Of a DNA stretch of 64,000 nucleotides, positions 47,934 to 60,047 are shown piece by piece. The notes below the pieces were generated by a model, which ran no database searches, was not told the origin of the DNA, and saw nothing but the letters and a program-made list of their open reading frames with translations. This DNA comes from Prostheceraeus crozeri. Its lineage: Eukaryota > Platyhelminthes > Polycladida > Euryleptidae. Location: positions 310,001-374,000 of the forward strand of contig CAJQUW010001431.1 of assembly GCA_907163375.1 (NCBI GenBank). Reading direction: 5' to 3'. Within the stretch, counting starts at the first letter, position 1, and each line of letters begins with the position of its first letter. The translations under genes and the position numbers were made by a program.

Positions 47934-49280
47934 ACATGTGTGAAAGAACATTAGTTGTTAATCCAGGCAATGGCAATTCTGAATGCGTTGGATCGCCTTG
48001 CATTCAGAAAAGTATTCCTGCACATTTTACTTTCCTGTCCAACGCAGAAAGTTATATGTTTCTCAATGTACAAGTCAATTTCTCCATAAAAGCTGTCTAT
48101 TTTTGAATAAGCACGTATTGATGGAATTCAAGTGCGCGCCTTGGCGACTCATTCACTCGTTAACTTCACTTGGTTCCAGAGCCAGTGCAATTTTCAGTGC
48201 ACTGAGAAAAAATAAATCGACTAATACTTACTCTATGGATGCTAGTTTTACTACTTCAGAAAAATAATAATTTAGCCTTTAAAATCAATTTAGATCATCG
48301 TCATCGATTTGTAGGATTTTATAGTTCAATTGTACAACATTAAATTTCGAAAATAAAAGGAACTGCAGTTGACATTACTTTTATATATCATAAAAAGTCT
48401 ATTATATTTTCAAGAAGAACAATATGTGATATAAATTGACTTCATCGGCATATCTATTTTATTCGGGCTTTGACAGTTAATGTAGACTGGGCCAGTACAT
48501 TTCACTTCATAGTCGTACTTAGTGATTATCTGTAAAAGTGATCACATTGAATACACATTTAAATAGTGTATGTTTCACTAGACGCATTCCTGTCCACACG
48601 TATAAATGATCACGCTCCACTTCTTTGTCGCGTCTACCTGCTTTACAAATTAGCATGTGACTGCGGAAGCAGTTGCACAAAGAACACTGAGACTGTTACT
48701 GCGTGAGCATTTTTCCAGGTAGTGGTCTAAGGCGACCTCCGTCCAGTGCCAAAAGTAGGCATATTGACACATAAATTTTGGTTTTGTTTTGTTTCTGTTG
48801 TTCTTCTCCTTATTTTTTGTCATCGGCCTTTTAGGCTCTCTCTTCCTTTGCCAGTTTCATAGCACTTGCACATCTCCTACAACTGTTCAACCCATGGGGT
48901 TCCGAAGGAATAGAATCATTATCTTTCTCTGCCTTGATATGTTGTACATGGCAGATAGTGAAGAGCTGCCTGTTTAATTTGCTTGATCATCATATTTAGA
49001 TTTCCCTGTTCATTAATTAGGATGATCAATAACAGTTGCATCAGCAAGAGCGAACTGCAAAACCCCAAATTTCAATATGCAAATTATTTCAATTGGCGAT
49101 GTTGCTACTAATATTTTTTAAAAGTAGTATAGATTATTTTGGGACGTATCTTTACTTTAATATACTAAACAGCTGGCCACATATCGAACAAAATTGTCAT
49201 ATATTTTTAACTGAAGCGACTAGCTTGGTTCAGTTCAACCAGTAGTCAGTTCCTATACTGAGGAAAAGTGAAGTTAGGAG
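47934..49280. other. No gene recognised; upstream of host gene
   Basis: AT-rich. A chance-length frame runs through 47759-48106. The last ~100 bases before 49281 may be the 5' leader of the host gene; I see no clear TATA box. Confidence 0.4.
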
Positions 49281-49314
49281 ATGGCTGAAAAGTCATATCA
49301 ACCATTAGGATACG
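49281..49314 (+). CDS. Host gene, coding exon 1 (unknown product)
   Basis: ATG at 49281, in context GGAGATGG, opens 11 codons MAEKSYQPLGY plus one base, followed by an excellent donor GTAGGT at 49315. The outgoing phase is 1. The next exon, 53533-53674, takes exactly this phase: G joins GT to give GGT (Gly). Together the three exons give 99 codons without a stop. The N-terminus has no signal peptide; YQPLG is the sort of short tyrosine motif seen at cytosolic ends of membrane proteins, but that is only suggestive. Confidence 0.55.
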
Positions 49315-50541
49315 GTAGGTATCATCGTGATGTATGAAGACATTACTCTAAATTTCAAGGCCGTGCTACTGAAATTTTTAATCACTCCAATGTATCAGGG
49401 TTTCTGCGCCTCATTCAACGTAGCTCTCTTGATCGTGATCTAACCTTCTTTGGAAAATTGATGCAAAAACATTGAATTGCTTGAGTACATGTGGTATTCA
49501 TCCGTGGATGTCCTTGAAGAATGGACTAGATGTTGCAGCGGAGACGCAAATGAATACTGAAGTAATGTCATCCTAAACCATAATAGAAGCATGCATCAGT
49601 TGCATTTTTGAAACTTGTGTCATAAATAAACAGCAGTTATTTAACAAAGCCCCCAAAAATGGCTTAAAGGCACCGAAATATTGAGATATTGGCATTTCCC
49701 ATCTAGGACCCTAGCATGATGCTACTCAAATTAATTCAGGTCCAGTCAAGAAACCATCGTCGTAGCACGTGAAAATTGATCTTTGGGGAAGATTTGAAAA
49801 TCTACTCAAATAAACAGGATTTCTTCAATGTCCTTCAAAGTCCTACAACTCGAGAAACCGGTCTAAAAAATCCTAGATATCATCAAAAATCCTGATTTTG
49901 CTTCTAGACGTTGAGATCTTTCAACTGCATTTGGTAAATTGTAGCAACAAGGAATCTGATACTGTCTGTTATGATTCAAAATACTCTGTTTCATTTTCAT
50001 GTTTCAGCAGCGAATCAGTTTTCAAATTGCACACTTGTTTGTAATTTAGATGTGTAGCATTTTATGGTGGTCTGAATTGTCATTAACTATTGGACTTACT
50101 TGAATATGTTTCAGAATAGCACTTCAAAAAGGAAAACAGTCATGCCTTCGTAAATCTGTTTCCTGCATCTCATGTATCTTCATTTCAAGACTGAATCAAA
50201 GTAGAAATCAATTTATTTTGAACTTAGCACTGAATTTTGTCACCAAATTTGTTAATCTCCTTCAATATATGTTTTTCGCAGGTGCGAACTCAAGCATGGA
50301 ATAGGACAGACATTTCCCTGACTGTCGCATGGGGCGACTGGAATGGCTACTGCAGGGTATCGACAATCCGGGAAAAAACCCGAAAATTCCAACAGCCTTG
50401 CAAAAACCCGTAAAAACACTTGAAAGTGACCTGTTAATTGATGCCGTCAGAATCCTAAATATACATTAATCTGTGGGGGTGAGGGTACCCTCTAGTTTTC
50501 CATGGAATTCTCTTTACACATCGACTCGCCCAACCTGACTG

Positions 50542-50745
50542 TTAAATTTGTGAAAGACATTTAGTCGGAACAACCATGTGATGGAACCAAATAACTTCCA
50601 CTTGAATGTACTTTTTTAAGTTGTGTGGCAGCCTATCCCAGAAATAGAAAAACCCTTCCGTGAGAAAGATGATGCTCTCTGAGATAGAGAAAGCAAACAA
50701 CAACATGTTGACCCACTTTATCCACATTGAACCACACTCTCGCAC
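50542..50745 (-). mobile_element. Possible LINE C-terminal relic
   Basis: The minus strand contains GFFYFWDRLPHNLKKYIQVE, resembling the FxxxWNxLPxxL block near the C-terminus of CR1/L2-type LINE ORF2 proteins. No RT is present nearby. Weak evidence from one motif. Confidence 0.35.
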
Positions 50746-52499
50746 TTATCGCTGTTTAGAAGCATGACAATATCATCTAGACATGATAGGAAGTGATCTG
50801 AAGACATTCCACATCAAAAATTATGACTCTAGACTTAAGGATTACCTTTTACTTGAAAAGAGAAAACATAGAAAATTTCATTTTTGCCAAAATTTGCAAT
50901 CTGCGTCCCATTGGATTTTTCTTCGAGCGTTTCTAGCAAGACGAGGAACTAGCTAGAGCTCGACGGACGTTCAGATTCGCAGTAGGCATAGGGAGTACGT
51001 CATTCCGTGAAAGTCTCATTTTCGACCTCGTTCCCTGCAGAAATTCGCCTCTGGATGCCGGACTGAAACGCCTCCTTTGAGAAGAAAATGAGGTCACTGA
51101 GATATAGAAGAGTCATTTCCTGAGTGAAAGCTCTCTAACTCATGTTACCGCCATCTCTCACCCCGTTACTTATTCACACCCCTGTACTGGACAACCGACA
51201 GATTCCCTAAAGCACATATATTGCGAATTCGTTCATTTCAGCAGATCTTGTGCTGTAGCTGCTTGTTCTCTCAAGCCGGACAAATTCTGAGGTGAAACTG
51301 TGGCATGCAGGAAGCGGCATTTGATAATCTCATTTAATTGACATGCGGAAAAAGTTGCCGCTAGCGCTTATTTTCTTTACGCTTCTTGGCTTGCATTAAG
51401 GTTATCAGTTGAACAAGGGTATTGTTATTACGTTTTACTGCCGAATAATTGGGTGCATTATTATTTTTTACCTTATCTTTATTAAACTGAATCCAATGAC
51501 AGTAGATATTTGTAGTCACATTTGCTGGGGTTCAGTTTACTTAAATCCAAAGTAAGCAAATCGCAATATTTCGTATTTCTGCTACATGTATTTCATTGTG
51601 ATCATGAACATCTTATTTCCTGTCAAATCTTTAGGGCTTATCCTATGAATGATGCAATCAAAATATAGAACTTACGAAAATAGGTTCTTCGTTGGTGTGC
51701 GTCAGTTATATCCAATTTTCATAACTATTTTGGATTTCATAGAAATTTTATCTTCTGGCCATTGATAGTCGTTTTCGCGAAATGCATAGATCATCTGAAA
51801 GTAAAATTTCTATTACATTAAACACTTGTTATCACAATTATGCATTACATGTCGAAATAACAGTGATTTAACATGGCTTCATGCCTACATGTAGACCTTA
51901 TCTATTATATGAAGCGTAACATTCTGGACGATGTTCACACGATGACAGATTTTATATTTCTATCCCATATCCTTACTTAAGCAATGATCTTCGATATCAT
52001 TCAATTAAAAATGAGGTCGACCTATAATTCATAGGCATAATCGAAGGTTAAACACGAAGAAGGCTTAAATGTCTCTGAGACTGTGAAAGCATTCATTGTG
52101 GATTACAATGACCTCCGGAATAGCTCTGTGATGTATCAATTGCACGTTTTCTTCTGTAAGTACATGCAGTAGGCTTAATATTATTAATCGACGCATGTGG
52201 TAAACAGGGCTTCACTGTTTATTTGAATAGCCTTCACGTATGTGCCGTGAGTTCATGCCATATCATAATCAAGGTAATAATCCCTGTTCATTTTTTAACA
52301 GTGTTCCTAATAATGAGTGAATGCACGATATTTCCTAGTCCTGTAAACAAATTGAGCTTCGAAATGCATGAAATATTTCATGGGAGTTTGGAGTATTGTT
52401 CAAATTTTGATAGCATGTTAGTGAATAATTTTATTGTGAAAGATATCCATGAATTTTATATTATAAATCTTTTATGGAAATATCCATCATCTTGGACCA

Positions 52500-52770
52500 G
52501 GTAAAGTTCATCCTTCCCTCGATTTGATTAAGGTCGGTATTGTAGAATTTAGCATTCGATATTTAGTGTTTGAAGGCCATAAACCGAACATACGCCAATG
52601 GTTATTTGTCGGACAACATATTGCTCGGAACACCAAATCGCGCGAATATCGCTTAAAAACAGTTTCGGTATCCCAATTTCCACAGCCGCTTCCATCCTTC
52701 CCAAGAAGTGATATGCTGTCACCAGGAGATTTCCGGTAGATATACATAGATGCGGCTCCAATAATTTTAA
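52500..52770 (-). mobile_element. Gypsy integrase fossil fragment
   Basis: The minus strand shows IFARFGVPSNMLSDK and, downstream, SNAKFYNTDLNQIEGR, matching the integrase core blocks FxRFGxPxxxxSDNG and SSxYxPxxNGxxER. No LTR or other part is visible nearby. Old, short and strongly decayed. It also explains the open frame seen on the + strand here. Confidence 0.65.
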
Positions 52771-53324
52771 CTTTTCCAAGTATCAGTCGTATCCACCGAC
52801 TGGAGGCAACAAATTTCCATAAAGCCTATTTTCAATGTCACAATCATATCTTTCAATACTTCTTTGATGACTGGGTGTCTTACAATAGCATTCCCTCGCA
52901 ACGATATCCGTTTCAAAAATCTGTGAAAGTATTGTATTATGCATAACCGCTAGACGTGATATTATCTATAGTTCGTAATTATGCCTATATCTTCAACTTA
53001 CACAGTAAATATAGTATACAGCTTAACCATTGATAAATCTTTATTATACATTAAGAAAATAAGCACAATATGTTTTGCGTATTGAAAATACAGAGACAAG
53101 TCTGAATTATGGCTCAAGTTCTTTAAATAATTGTCTTTGGGATAGAATGTGCAAATTTTGCTCTGTCATGCTCGAAAATTCGAAATTCGTCGGTATGAAT
53201 TGCGCCGGTATTCTTCAACATAATTTATTTAGGCCTATTGATGTATGAATTCCCCTACTATATTTGATCATAAGTTCGCCATTTAACAGCTTGTTAAGCT
53301 GGCTCAAGAGGTTCAGGAGCTCTA

Positions 53325-53465
53325 TCGGTCCATATTTCTAGAATTTTGAAATTAGACTCATCGTAGACAGATTCAAACATATATATTTAGACTCCATCGG
53401 TCCTTATTTCTAGAATTTTAAAATCAGACTTATCGCAGACTGATTCAGACTTATATACAAATTTA
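53325..53465. repeat. Tandem duplication, two ~72-bp units
   Basis: Two adjacent copies share ATCGGTCC, ATTTCTAGAATTTT, TCAGACT/TTAGACT and CAGACTGATTCA/CAGACAGATTCA. They lie just before the acceptor of exon 2. Confidence 0.75.
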
Positions 53466-53532
53466 TCTATTCATACTTAAGTAAATCGTGGACATCTTTT
53501 AACACAAAGCTAATCAATGCTTTCTCTTGCAG

Positions 53533-53674
53533 GTGTGAATAAGCATTATGCATCAGATACAACGAAGGTAACGTGCGAGTTGGATGGTTTGAAGCCCAAG
53601 TCATCTTTCTTTTCAAGAAACAAACCAGCAAAAGAAGCCGAGAATGCAAAAGTAAATATTCGTATAACACCGAG
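53533..53674 (+). CDS. Host gene, coding exon 2 (unknown product)
   Basis: Preceded by a textbook acceptor CTTTCTCTTGCAG and followed by donor GTAATA at 53675. Entered at phase 1 it reads 46 full codons, starting VNKHYASDTTKVTCEL and ending NVRI-like KVNIRITP, and leaves two bases (AG). Those two join the C of exon 3 to give AGC (Ser). The sequence is polar and lysine-rich with one Cys. No family is recognised; the alternating pattern would suit a beta-rich domain. Confidence 0.65.
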
Positions 53675-54184
53675 GTAATATGCAATTTGATATTCTTGTT
53701 TCATACATTTATAATTATGTAAAAAGCATTATTGTAGTAATTTCAGTCTGCTTTGTACAATGACAATTATCAGTTCTTTCAGCTTTGATTTTAAAAAATT
53801 TTCAATGTGTGTCAAGATCATAATTAATTTTCGAATCCCATTTTTCTGTCACTGATTACTTAGTTGCCAGAAAGAACTCTCTCGCATTATCGAGTGATAC
53901 CGGCACTTGATTTTCACAGGAATAATCTCTGTCCAACTAAATAAACGTCTACATCTGTTGTCTGTGTCATAGTGGTTTATGTCCATCAATTGAGGTGACC
54001 TCTCTAAATGGCTACAACTGTTATCTAAAATTGTACAAACTTTTCCTACTACCTCAGTGCGTCAGAAAGGGTGGTTTGAGTCTGATAATTTCCCAATAAC
54101 TTTTTCAACGATTTCCCACGTTTCAGACATCAGAGATGCTGAATTTTTATCTTGAAGAAAATCTTTCATCGAACTGTCCATACA

Positions 54185-54330
54185 CAGTTCTACAAATTTT
54201 CTTGACTACCATCCAGTAGACATTTTAGTGTAAGCTGTGTAATCCAGCATGATTTGTTTGTCTACATTTTGCCCATTTTTTTTACCTGATGATGACTGCT
54301 GAATGGTAGTCAAAAAATATTGTAAAACTG
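54185..54330. repeat. Inverted repeat with hammerhead-like core
   Basis: Arms of 35 bp at 54185-54219 and 54296-54330 (CAGTTCTACAAATTTTC against CAGTTTTACAATATTTTT, both with GACTACCAT). Overlapping the right arm, CTGATGA (54286-54292) is followed by a 5-bp stem TGACT...AGTCA and then AAAAA where a hammerhead has GAAA. This may be a small non-autonomous element end or a ribozyme relic. Confidence 0.5.
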
Positions 54331-54595
54331 CATGTGTGCATAGCTAGATAGTAAGAGCCATCACAGAAACCTGACTCTCAATTCAAAAATTATCAGAGAT
54401 CATTTCAACTCAATGTTTGCACCATATTGATCCTATGTGTGCTATTGAACAACAGTTGTACCATAATATTTTCAATAGTTTGACAATATTTTCCACATTC
54501 CCTCTGAATCCTGTTTTACTATAATGTTACAGAATTACTTAGCTAGTAAGTTAAATTCCTTTATCATCCTACTTTTCCCCACTCAGTTGAACTAG

Positions 54596-55745
54596 TAATG
54601 AGTCCTGGTGAAGATATTCTATTGAGACTAGTGGAGACATTTCATGAAGTAATTGATAGTGGAAGTTTTCTATCTCGATGGCAAAGAAGCCTGACTGTGC
54701 CCATTTGCAAGGGCAGAGGTGATTCCTTGGACTATAGAGATTCGATTACCGAAAGATTCGTCTTCTGGAGCAATGTATGAACCCCATTCTTAGTCCTTTC
54801 CCTTTTACTTCAGTTGTAGGGGCCCATGGGAGATGCAGTATGCTGATGACTTCATCTTAAAGGCAACCCCAAAGGAAGAAGCGATGAGTATGCTTTCAAA
54901 GTGGACAAAATCTAATGTAATGCTAGATCAAAGAATGCGCGAAGTATGGAAAGTGGCCCATCAATTGTTGCGGTGAAGGAGTCTGTGCAAACTCTATCTT
55001 CCGTGTTTCCTGAAAATTGTGGTTTCATAAAAAGTGCTCCCGATTACCAAAAGGAAGTAAAGGAACTTTGTTACTTTGGAGATGTCGTGGAATCAGAGAC
55101 AGGGAGGTGTTCGGATTAACATTGTGGCTTGGCGGACGAAGTAGAAGTTATTGTCCAGTCTTTTACCAAGTAGAGTTCCCATATGCATGATGTATATAAG
55201 ATATAATATCGGTCCTCATCTATGCCGTGGAAGCGTGGCACTCATCCTGATGATGATCGAGCTTCTGAGAAGTGCTGACAGAGGAATGATCAAGAGTATA
55301 TGGCAAAGATCGCCAGGTTGAAAATCAAGTTTCAAGCAAGGAAGTAGCGAGACGTTGTGGCTTTCTCGAACTTCCGGTTCGTCTGCGGCAAAGACGCTGG
55401 ATCGGTCATATGAAAAGGGCTACGGATAACATCATCAGTGAAGTGCACTTCTTGTCGATCGATAGTCGCATACCTCTAGAAAGACCTAAGACGACTTGGC
55501 AAGCCTGTATCCTAGAGGACATGGAGACGCTAAAAGTGTCGGTAGACATTGCCGTCGACCGATCGAAATGGAAGCGTGTCATCATAACTTCGTCCAGCCC
55601 AGTGACCGGGAATAGACGGAAAACGAAGTAGCAAGTGTTTTTCTTTCTTACACTTTCTGCTTCTATGTCTTTGATCTTCTGATAAGGGACACCATTGGAA
55701 TATATATACATGCTCGCCCTCTTCTCTCAAGCTTCGATTAAATAA
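54596..55745 (+). mobile_element. LINE remnant, RT and C-terminal part
   Basis: The + strand shows RT block RWQRSLTVPICKGRGDSLDYRD near 54.7 kb, the catalytic box QYADDFIL near 54.84 kb, and a C-terminal region ending RRWIGHMKRATDN, PLERPKTTWQACILEDMETL and AVDRSKWKR (55.39-55.6 kb), matching the usual LINE ending RxRWxGHVxR...GRPxxxW...DRxxWR. The endonuclease and most of RT between the first two blocks are deleted, and frames shift between blocks. A TAAATAAA-type tail near 55.74 kb fits a LINE 3' end. Dead copy; RTE-like clade is possible. Confidence 0.8.
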
Positions 55746-56210
55746 ATGCAAAAAATGAACTGATACCCCCTGTCCACAAAGATCCTAAAGTTCAAATATA
55801 CGTTTAAAATATATAACTTCATCTGATATCGCCAATTCAGAAGTGAAAATGTATTGAAGAATTTGAGAAAATCAACGTCTGAAGCATGGTGAAGAAATGA
55901 ACACTCCGATTACGAAAGATGGCAGCTCCGATTTAGCAGCATATCAAGCTCAACAAAGCATTATTCACGTCATACACAAAGCTCATTTTCGGCTGTTCAC
56001 TGTTCACTGATCATAGCCTCCATCAGGGTTAAATTACTAACTTAATTTGAAGCACATAGAAATCAGACATAATTAGCTTAAAACGTCGCAGACTGAGCAG
56101 ACGAAAATTTGTCTTTGTGTGTAAATAAGTGAGTAATTTCTGGATTCTCAGTGTTTCATGAATTTTGCTGCAAAGCAAGTTGAAATTATCCCTTAGCAGC
56201 ATTTTCTCAT

Positions 56211-56347
56211 AAATCCAAAAGAAAAACACACCAGTGTAATATAGCCAAAGCTGCTGTATTACTAAAATTCTCAAATTTTCGCGGACAACCGCATTGTTCA
56301 AGAGTGCACGAGGAATGAGCTATGTAAGCGAGCGCGCCGACGACCGC
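56211..56347 (-). repeat. Left terminal repeat of the Penelope-like element (inverted)
   Basis: 137 bp; on the minus strand it begins AGCGGTCGTCGGCGCGCTCGC and matches the right repeat with few differences. Confidence 0.9.
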
Positions 56348-56461
56348 TCCTTGATAGCAAATTTGGGACCCTTGGCTAGCAGGTTGACTTCTTCTGGTTC
56401 CAGAGTGCCAGTCAGATCGGTTACTCTGGATTCGATGTGATCATCCCCAGCAGCCTCATCA
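56346..56461 (-). pseudogene. Inverted fragment of the Penelope N-terminal coding region
   Basis: The minus strand reads DEAAGDDHIESRVTDLTG, then TLEPEEVNLLAKGPKFAIKE, then runs directly into the terminal repeat. The LLAKGPKF block matches the conserved LSKGLKF-type motif ahead of the RT in Penelope proteins. FAIKE recurs at the start of the + strand body, so this is the missing N-terminal part on the opposite strand. Confidence 0.8.
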
Positions 56462-56483
56462 TCAATAATTATTGATTATATGA

Positions 56484-58421
56484 TAATTTGCTATCAAGGA
56501 AGATTTGTCGGACAAAGTACTACAAGACGTGCACGTTCAACTCTGCCGAATGGGTTACCAAATGAGATGGCGAGAATGCAGGAAGAATAAAGCTACACGG
56601 GCCACAGACGACTCCCAAGCAAATCTGCAACAAGAACAGTCAATCCCTAAATTTCCTGAAACACAATATGTTTGTGTGCCTCCTCCAGCTGACATTGACA
56701 CTGAAACAAAGATTCGTAGATGTCAAGTGGAGATTGCCAAGCTGATTGACTCTGCAAAGAATTCACAAAGAAGATTCCAAAACCTCACAAAACAAGAATT
56801 CACAGTAATCAAGAAGTTGCAGAACAAGCCCATAGTCCTTCAACCCAGTGACAAAGGAGGAGAATTCTGTGCTGTGGAAGATGTCTATGTACGAGCGGGG
56901 TTTGAGCATCTAGCAGACTCTACCATTTATGAACCCGTGGATAAGATAAGCATGTCCACTATCGAATCGAAGTTAAATGGTGCCTGGAAGGAAGTATCTT
57001 CTGCTTGTAATCTCCCTAGAAGAATAACTTCCACGTACATGAGTCACAACTCCAAGTTCCCACGTTTTTATCATCTGATAAAGACTCACAAAGAAGGTAC
57101 CACCATGAAGATCAGGCCGATAGTATCCAACTGCCAAGGACCTACAAAGAAATTAGCTTTCCTCCTCAAAACTGTTCTGAGCCCCCTGTTGGATTCTGTA
57201 CCCTCCCACCTCAGGAATAGCACTCAACTAATGGACGAAATATCCAAGTTGCACAACTCTACGCTACAAGAGAACTCATATCCTTTCAGCCTAGACGTGT
57301 CGGCACTCTATACATCAATACATGTGGAAAATGCCATAGAGTCAGTCAAACAACACATTGAGGAAAACAAGGATATACGAGTACAATTGAGGTCGGACCA
57401 TGTCAGCCATCTCCTACATATAGTGCTCACCAGCACTTATTTCAAATTTGAAGGTAAAATCTTTCGTCAGATCAGTGGATTGCCGATGGGTAACAGTGTG
57501 GCAGGAATCGTGGCAATATTATTCATGCATAGATTGGAATGTCTTCCCGTGAGAAGTATGCCTATAGCATTATATAAGCGCTATATTGATGATATTTGTA
57601 TTATCACCACAGACGAAGCTGCGGCTATGAAAATATTGGCATGAATATTCTCAGTAGCAGACCAGGGCAAGGCTACTTTCAACTTCTACAAGAAAAGAGC
57701 AAAGAAACCCTTGTTTGTGCATTGTGACTCGGCCCTACCTTCACAAACGAAAAGGAATATCATCCGAAACGAGGTGGATCGCATTAGAGAAAGATGTACA
57801 GATAGTAGAGACCTCGCCTCCAATCTTAATGACTTCAAAAATATTTTGAAGAGCAACGGCTATCCTTGTAATGTGGCTCAGCAAATCGTTCCTGTGAAGC
57901 CGAACTTCAAGAGAAAGAGAAAAACCATAAAGCGCATTGAAGACCCTATTTTCCTGAAGATGCCGTACGTTTCCGACCAGCTGAAAAGGAACATCAACAG
58001 GGTGCTGCAGCAAAATGACCTCCCAGTCAAGATGTATCATAAGACAAGAACACTAAGAGACGTCCTCAGGAAGAAGGAGGAAGCTGATGAATGCAAGCTG
58101 AAGAACTGTCCTGTAAAGGACAACAAGTTGTGTCATGTCACTAATTGTGTGTACCAGATGAAGTGTAGCAGCTGTGGTAAGTTGTATATTGGCAGCACTA
58201 TTCGGCCTCTCCACATCAGGGTGCGTGAACACATAAATTCGAGCAGCAGCTCAGTTTTCAAACATAAACTTACTTGTAAAAGCAGTTTTCAAACAGAAAT
58301 ACTTAGCCGTGAGCATCAAATGACATCGCTGAGAATACTTGAGGCTATAGAAATAAAAAGGAGGCAGCCCAGCATCAATTCCCGTCAGGAACGTGAAGAG
58401 CTGAAGGACATTGTATTTTAA
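56484..58421 (+). CDS. Penelope-like RT and GIY-YIG endonuclease (broken)
   Basis: From FAIKEDLSDKVLQDV the frame runs through VLQPSDKGGEFCAVE, FYHLIKTHKEG, KIRPIVSNCQGPT, SLDVSALYTSI, GLPMGNSVAG and YKRYIDDICII, the blocks of Penelope reverse transcriptase (YIDD catalytic box near 57.59 kb). The second part has a Cys-rich linker (CKLKNCPVKDNKLC) and then NCVYQMKCSSCGKLYIGST...VREH, the GIY-YIG nuclease with its CCHH-like linker finger. It primes and copies element RNA at a nuclease nick. The reading is interrupted about once between the two parts and lacks a native N-terminus, so it is not expected to work. Confidence 0.9.
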
Positions 58422-58535
58422 ACTTCCTTTTTCTTATCCTGTCATTTACCCTTTGCTGTTCATGAGTGCGCTTGCACCCATGTACTGCCGTATCGTTGTC
58501 AGCGCCGATGTCGATCACGTGACCCTCTGCTGATA

Positions 58536-58673
58536 AGCGGTCGTCGGCGCGCTCGCTTACATAGCTCATTCCTCGTGTACTCTTGAACAAGGCGGTTGTC
58601 TGCGAAAATTTGAGAATTTTAGTAATACAGCAGCTTTGGCTATATTACACTGGTGTGTTTTTCTTTTGGATTT
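58536..58673 (+). repeat. Right terminal repeat of the Penelope-like element
   Basis: 138 bp, starts AGCGGTCGTCGGCGCGCTCGC and ends CTTTTGGATTT, inverted match of 56211-56347. Confidence 0.9.
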
Positions 58674-60047
58674 GCTGCAAAGCATTTGTTTTTCGCTTCA
58701 GATCTTCCTACGTAATGCAACAGCTACACTCTTCTCTCCTTCATAACCATCCAGAACAATCTTAAAATACTTTTTCCTGCTGGTGTTAGGTCATGTTATT
58801 ATGCTATAGCATGTCATAGATGTTGTATCTGTCGACGTATATACATATGCAAGTCAAAATATTTTAAATATGTTCACAATTTTTTGTAATTTATGCGACT
58901 ACTTAGATATAGTAAGTAGTGCATCTTTCTATGCTCTTTTAGAACAGCTGCATTGGATTTGCTTGCCGCGCTATTATCTAAAGTGTGATCACACTGTATT
59001 ACACTTATATGCATACCAGATGTCATCGGCCCGAACGTGTGCTTCATATTCTATTGAGTGCTTAATGTTCACTTGTAGATTTAGTGATTTAGTTTAGTGT
59101 TTAATATTTGCTTTATTCAGGTATAATTGGCGATGATAATTTTCCTTACACAGTCAATCACGCTTAATTGGGGCAAAATTATTTTAACATCCATAGAGAG
59201 GGAAAATCATCTAGTGACTTATCAATTAAACGCATGCCACAACTTAAACTGTAATTTGGTCACACTTTGAGGTCATTTGAAAAGTGCTTTTTTCTATTGA
59301 AAAGATATTCTTCTTCTATGCTTTATATCATTTGGATAAGGAAAACGGATTTATGATATCTTTGTGCTTTGTCATTTCTAGAGGTCACGGTTAATAATTT
59401 CGTTTACAAACCACTCCAAGTGTGCAAAAACGATACACTGATCAAAAATGAAGCACAGTAACTCAGTGATTACTGCTCATAACGACATACGAAATTGCAT
59501 GATTAGTTTTTGTGCAAATACTAGTTACAATCAGAAGCTGAAAGACTCATGCGACATGCCCTAGCATTATTTAAAGTACGAACATTGAGCTGACAGTGCT
59601 ATAAGCTTGTATAATTTTTAGCCTTTGAAATCATATCCAGTATGTGATATCAGAGATTTGGGAAAACATTTATAAAAATAGCTCAAAAGATAAAAATGAA
59701 TATTTTGAACTCCAATTTAAACACAAAGATCACTAAGCACATAAAATGTATTTGTATAGTAATTTGTATGAAGATCTGTAGCAAAATATATTTTAATTTA
59801 AATTTTGAGTCGCTGTTCATAGAATATAGATTGAGTCTGGCAACGACTACCATTAGTGAAATTCTCATTCTCCTACTATTGTAGTGAATGCTATGCGGTA
59901 TTACTTCATTGATGCCTGCCCAGAGCCGGTAACAATCGTCGTTGTTGCCGACTACTGAAACAAAAACCACTATCTACGTATGTAGCCAGAAACTTTCAGA
60001 CTTCTACATGTGCATGAATCATAGCACGCATTCACTACAATAGTAAA
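58674..60047. other. No gene recognised within the intron
   Basis: AT-rich sequence; open frames at chance length, one of them a low-complexity Lys/Ile/Phe run near 59.7-59.97 kb. Confidence 0.5.

Larger units (their letters stand above)
49315..53532 (+). other. Host gene intron 1 (about 4.2 kb)
   Basis: Bounded by GTAGGT and TTTCTCTTGCAG. It holds a weak LINE relic, a Gypsy integrase fossil and a 73-bp tandem repeat, listed separately. A GC-richer piece at about 50.28-51.35 kb starts GCAGGGTATCGACAATCCGGG and may be a transposon remnant, but no partner end was found. Confidence 0.5.
56211..58673 (+). mobile_element. Penelope-like element with inverted 5' arm
   Basis: The body on the + strand encodes a Penelope-type reverse transcriptase joined to a GIY-YIG endonuclease. 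It is flanked by ~137-bp terminal repeats in inverted orientation, 56211-56347 and 58536-58673, which match almost throughout and are a known feature of Penelope-like elements. The left arm also carries, on the minus strand, the coding piece that should precede the body (EPEEVNLLAKGPKFAIKE), so the 5' end is flipped head-to-head. The turning point shows a 16-bp inverted repeat, 56347-56362 and 56484-56499. It lies in intron 2 of the host gene. Confidence 0.9.

Noticed and set aside
47759-48106. 115-residue + strand gene
   Set aside because: Starts inside the duplicated block where copy A does not keep the frame; no motif seen.
52524-52739. + strand exon of the host gene
   Set aside because: Its outgoing phase does not fit exon 2 at 53533, and the opposite strand shows Gypsy integrase motifs that explain the open frame.
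9599-53674. One gene joining the exons at 3427 and 9599 to those at 53533 and 63287
   Set aside because: The exon at 9599-9738 leaves phase 0 while 53533 needs phase 1. A separate ATG exon at 49281 fits better.
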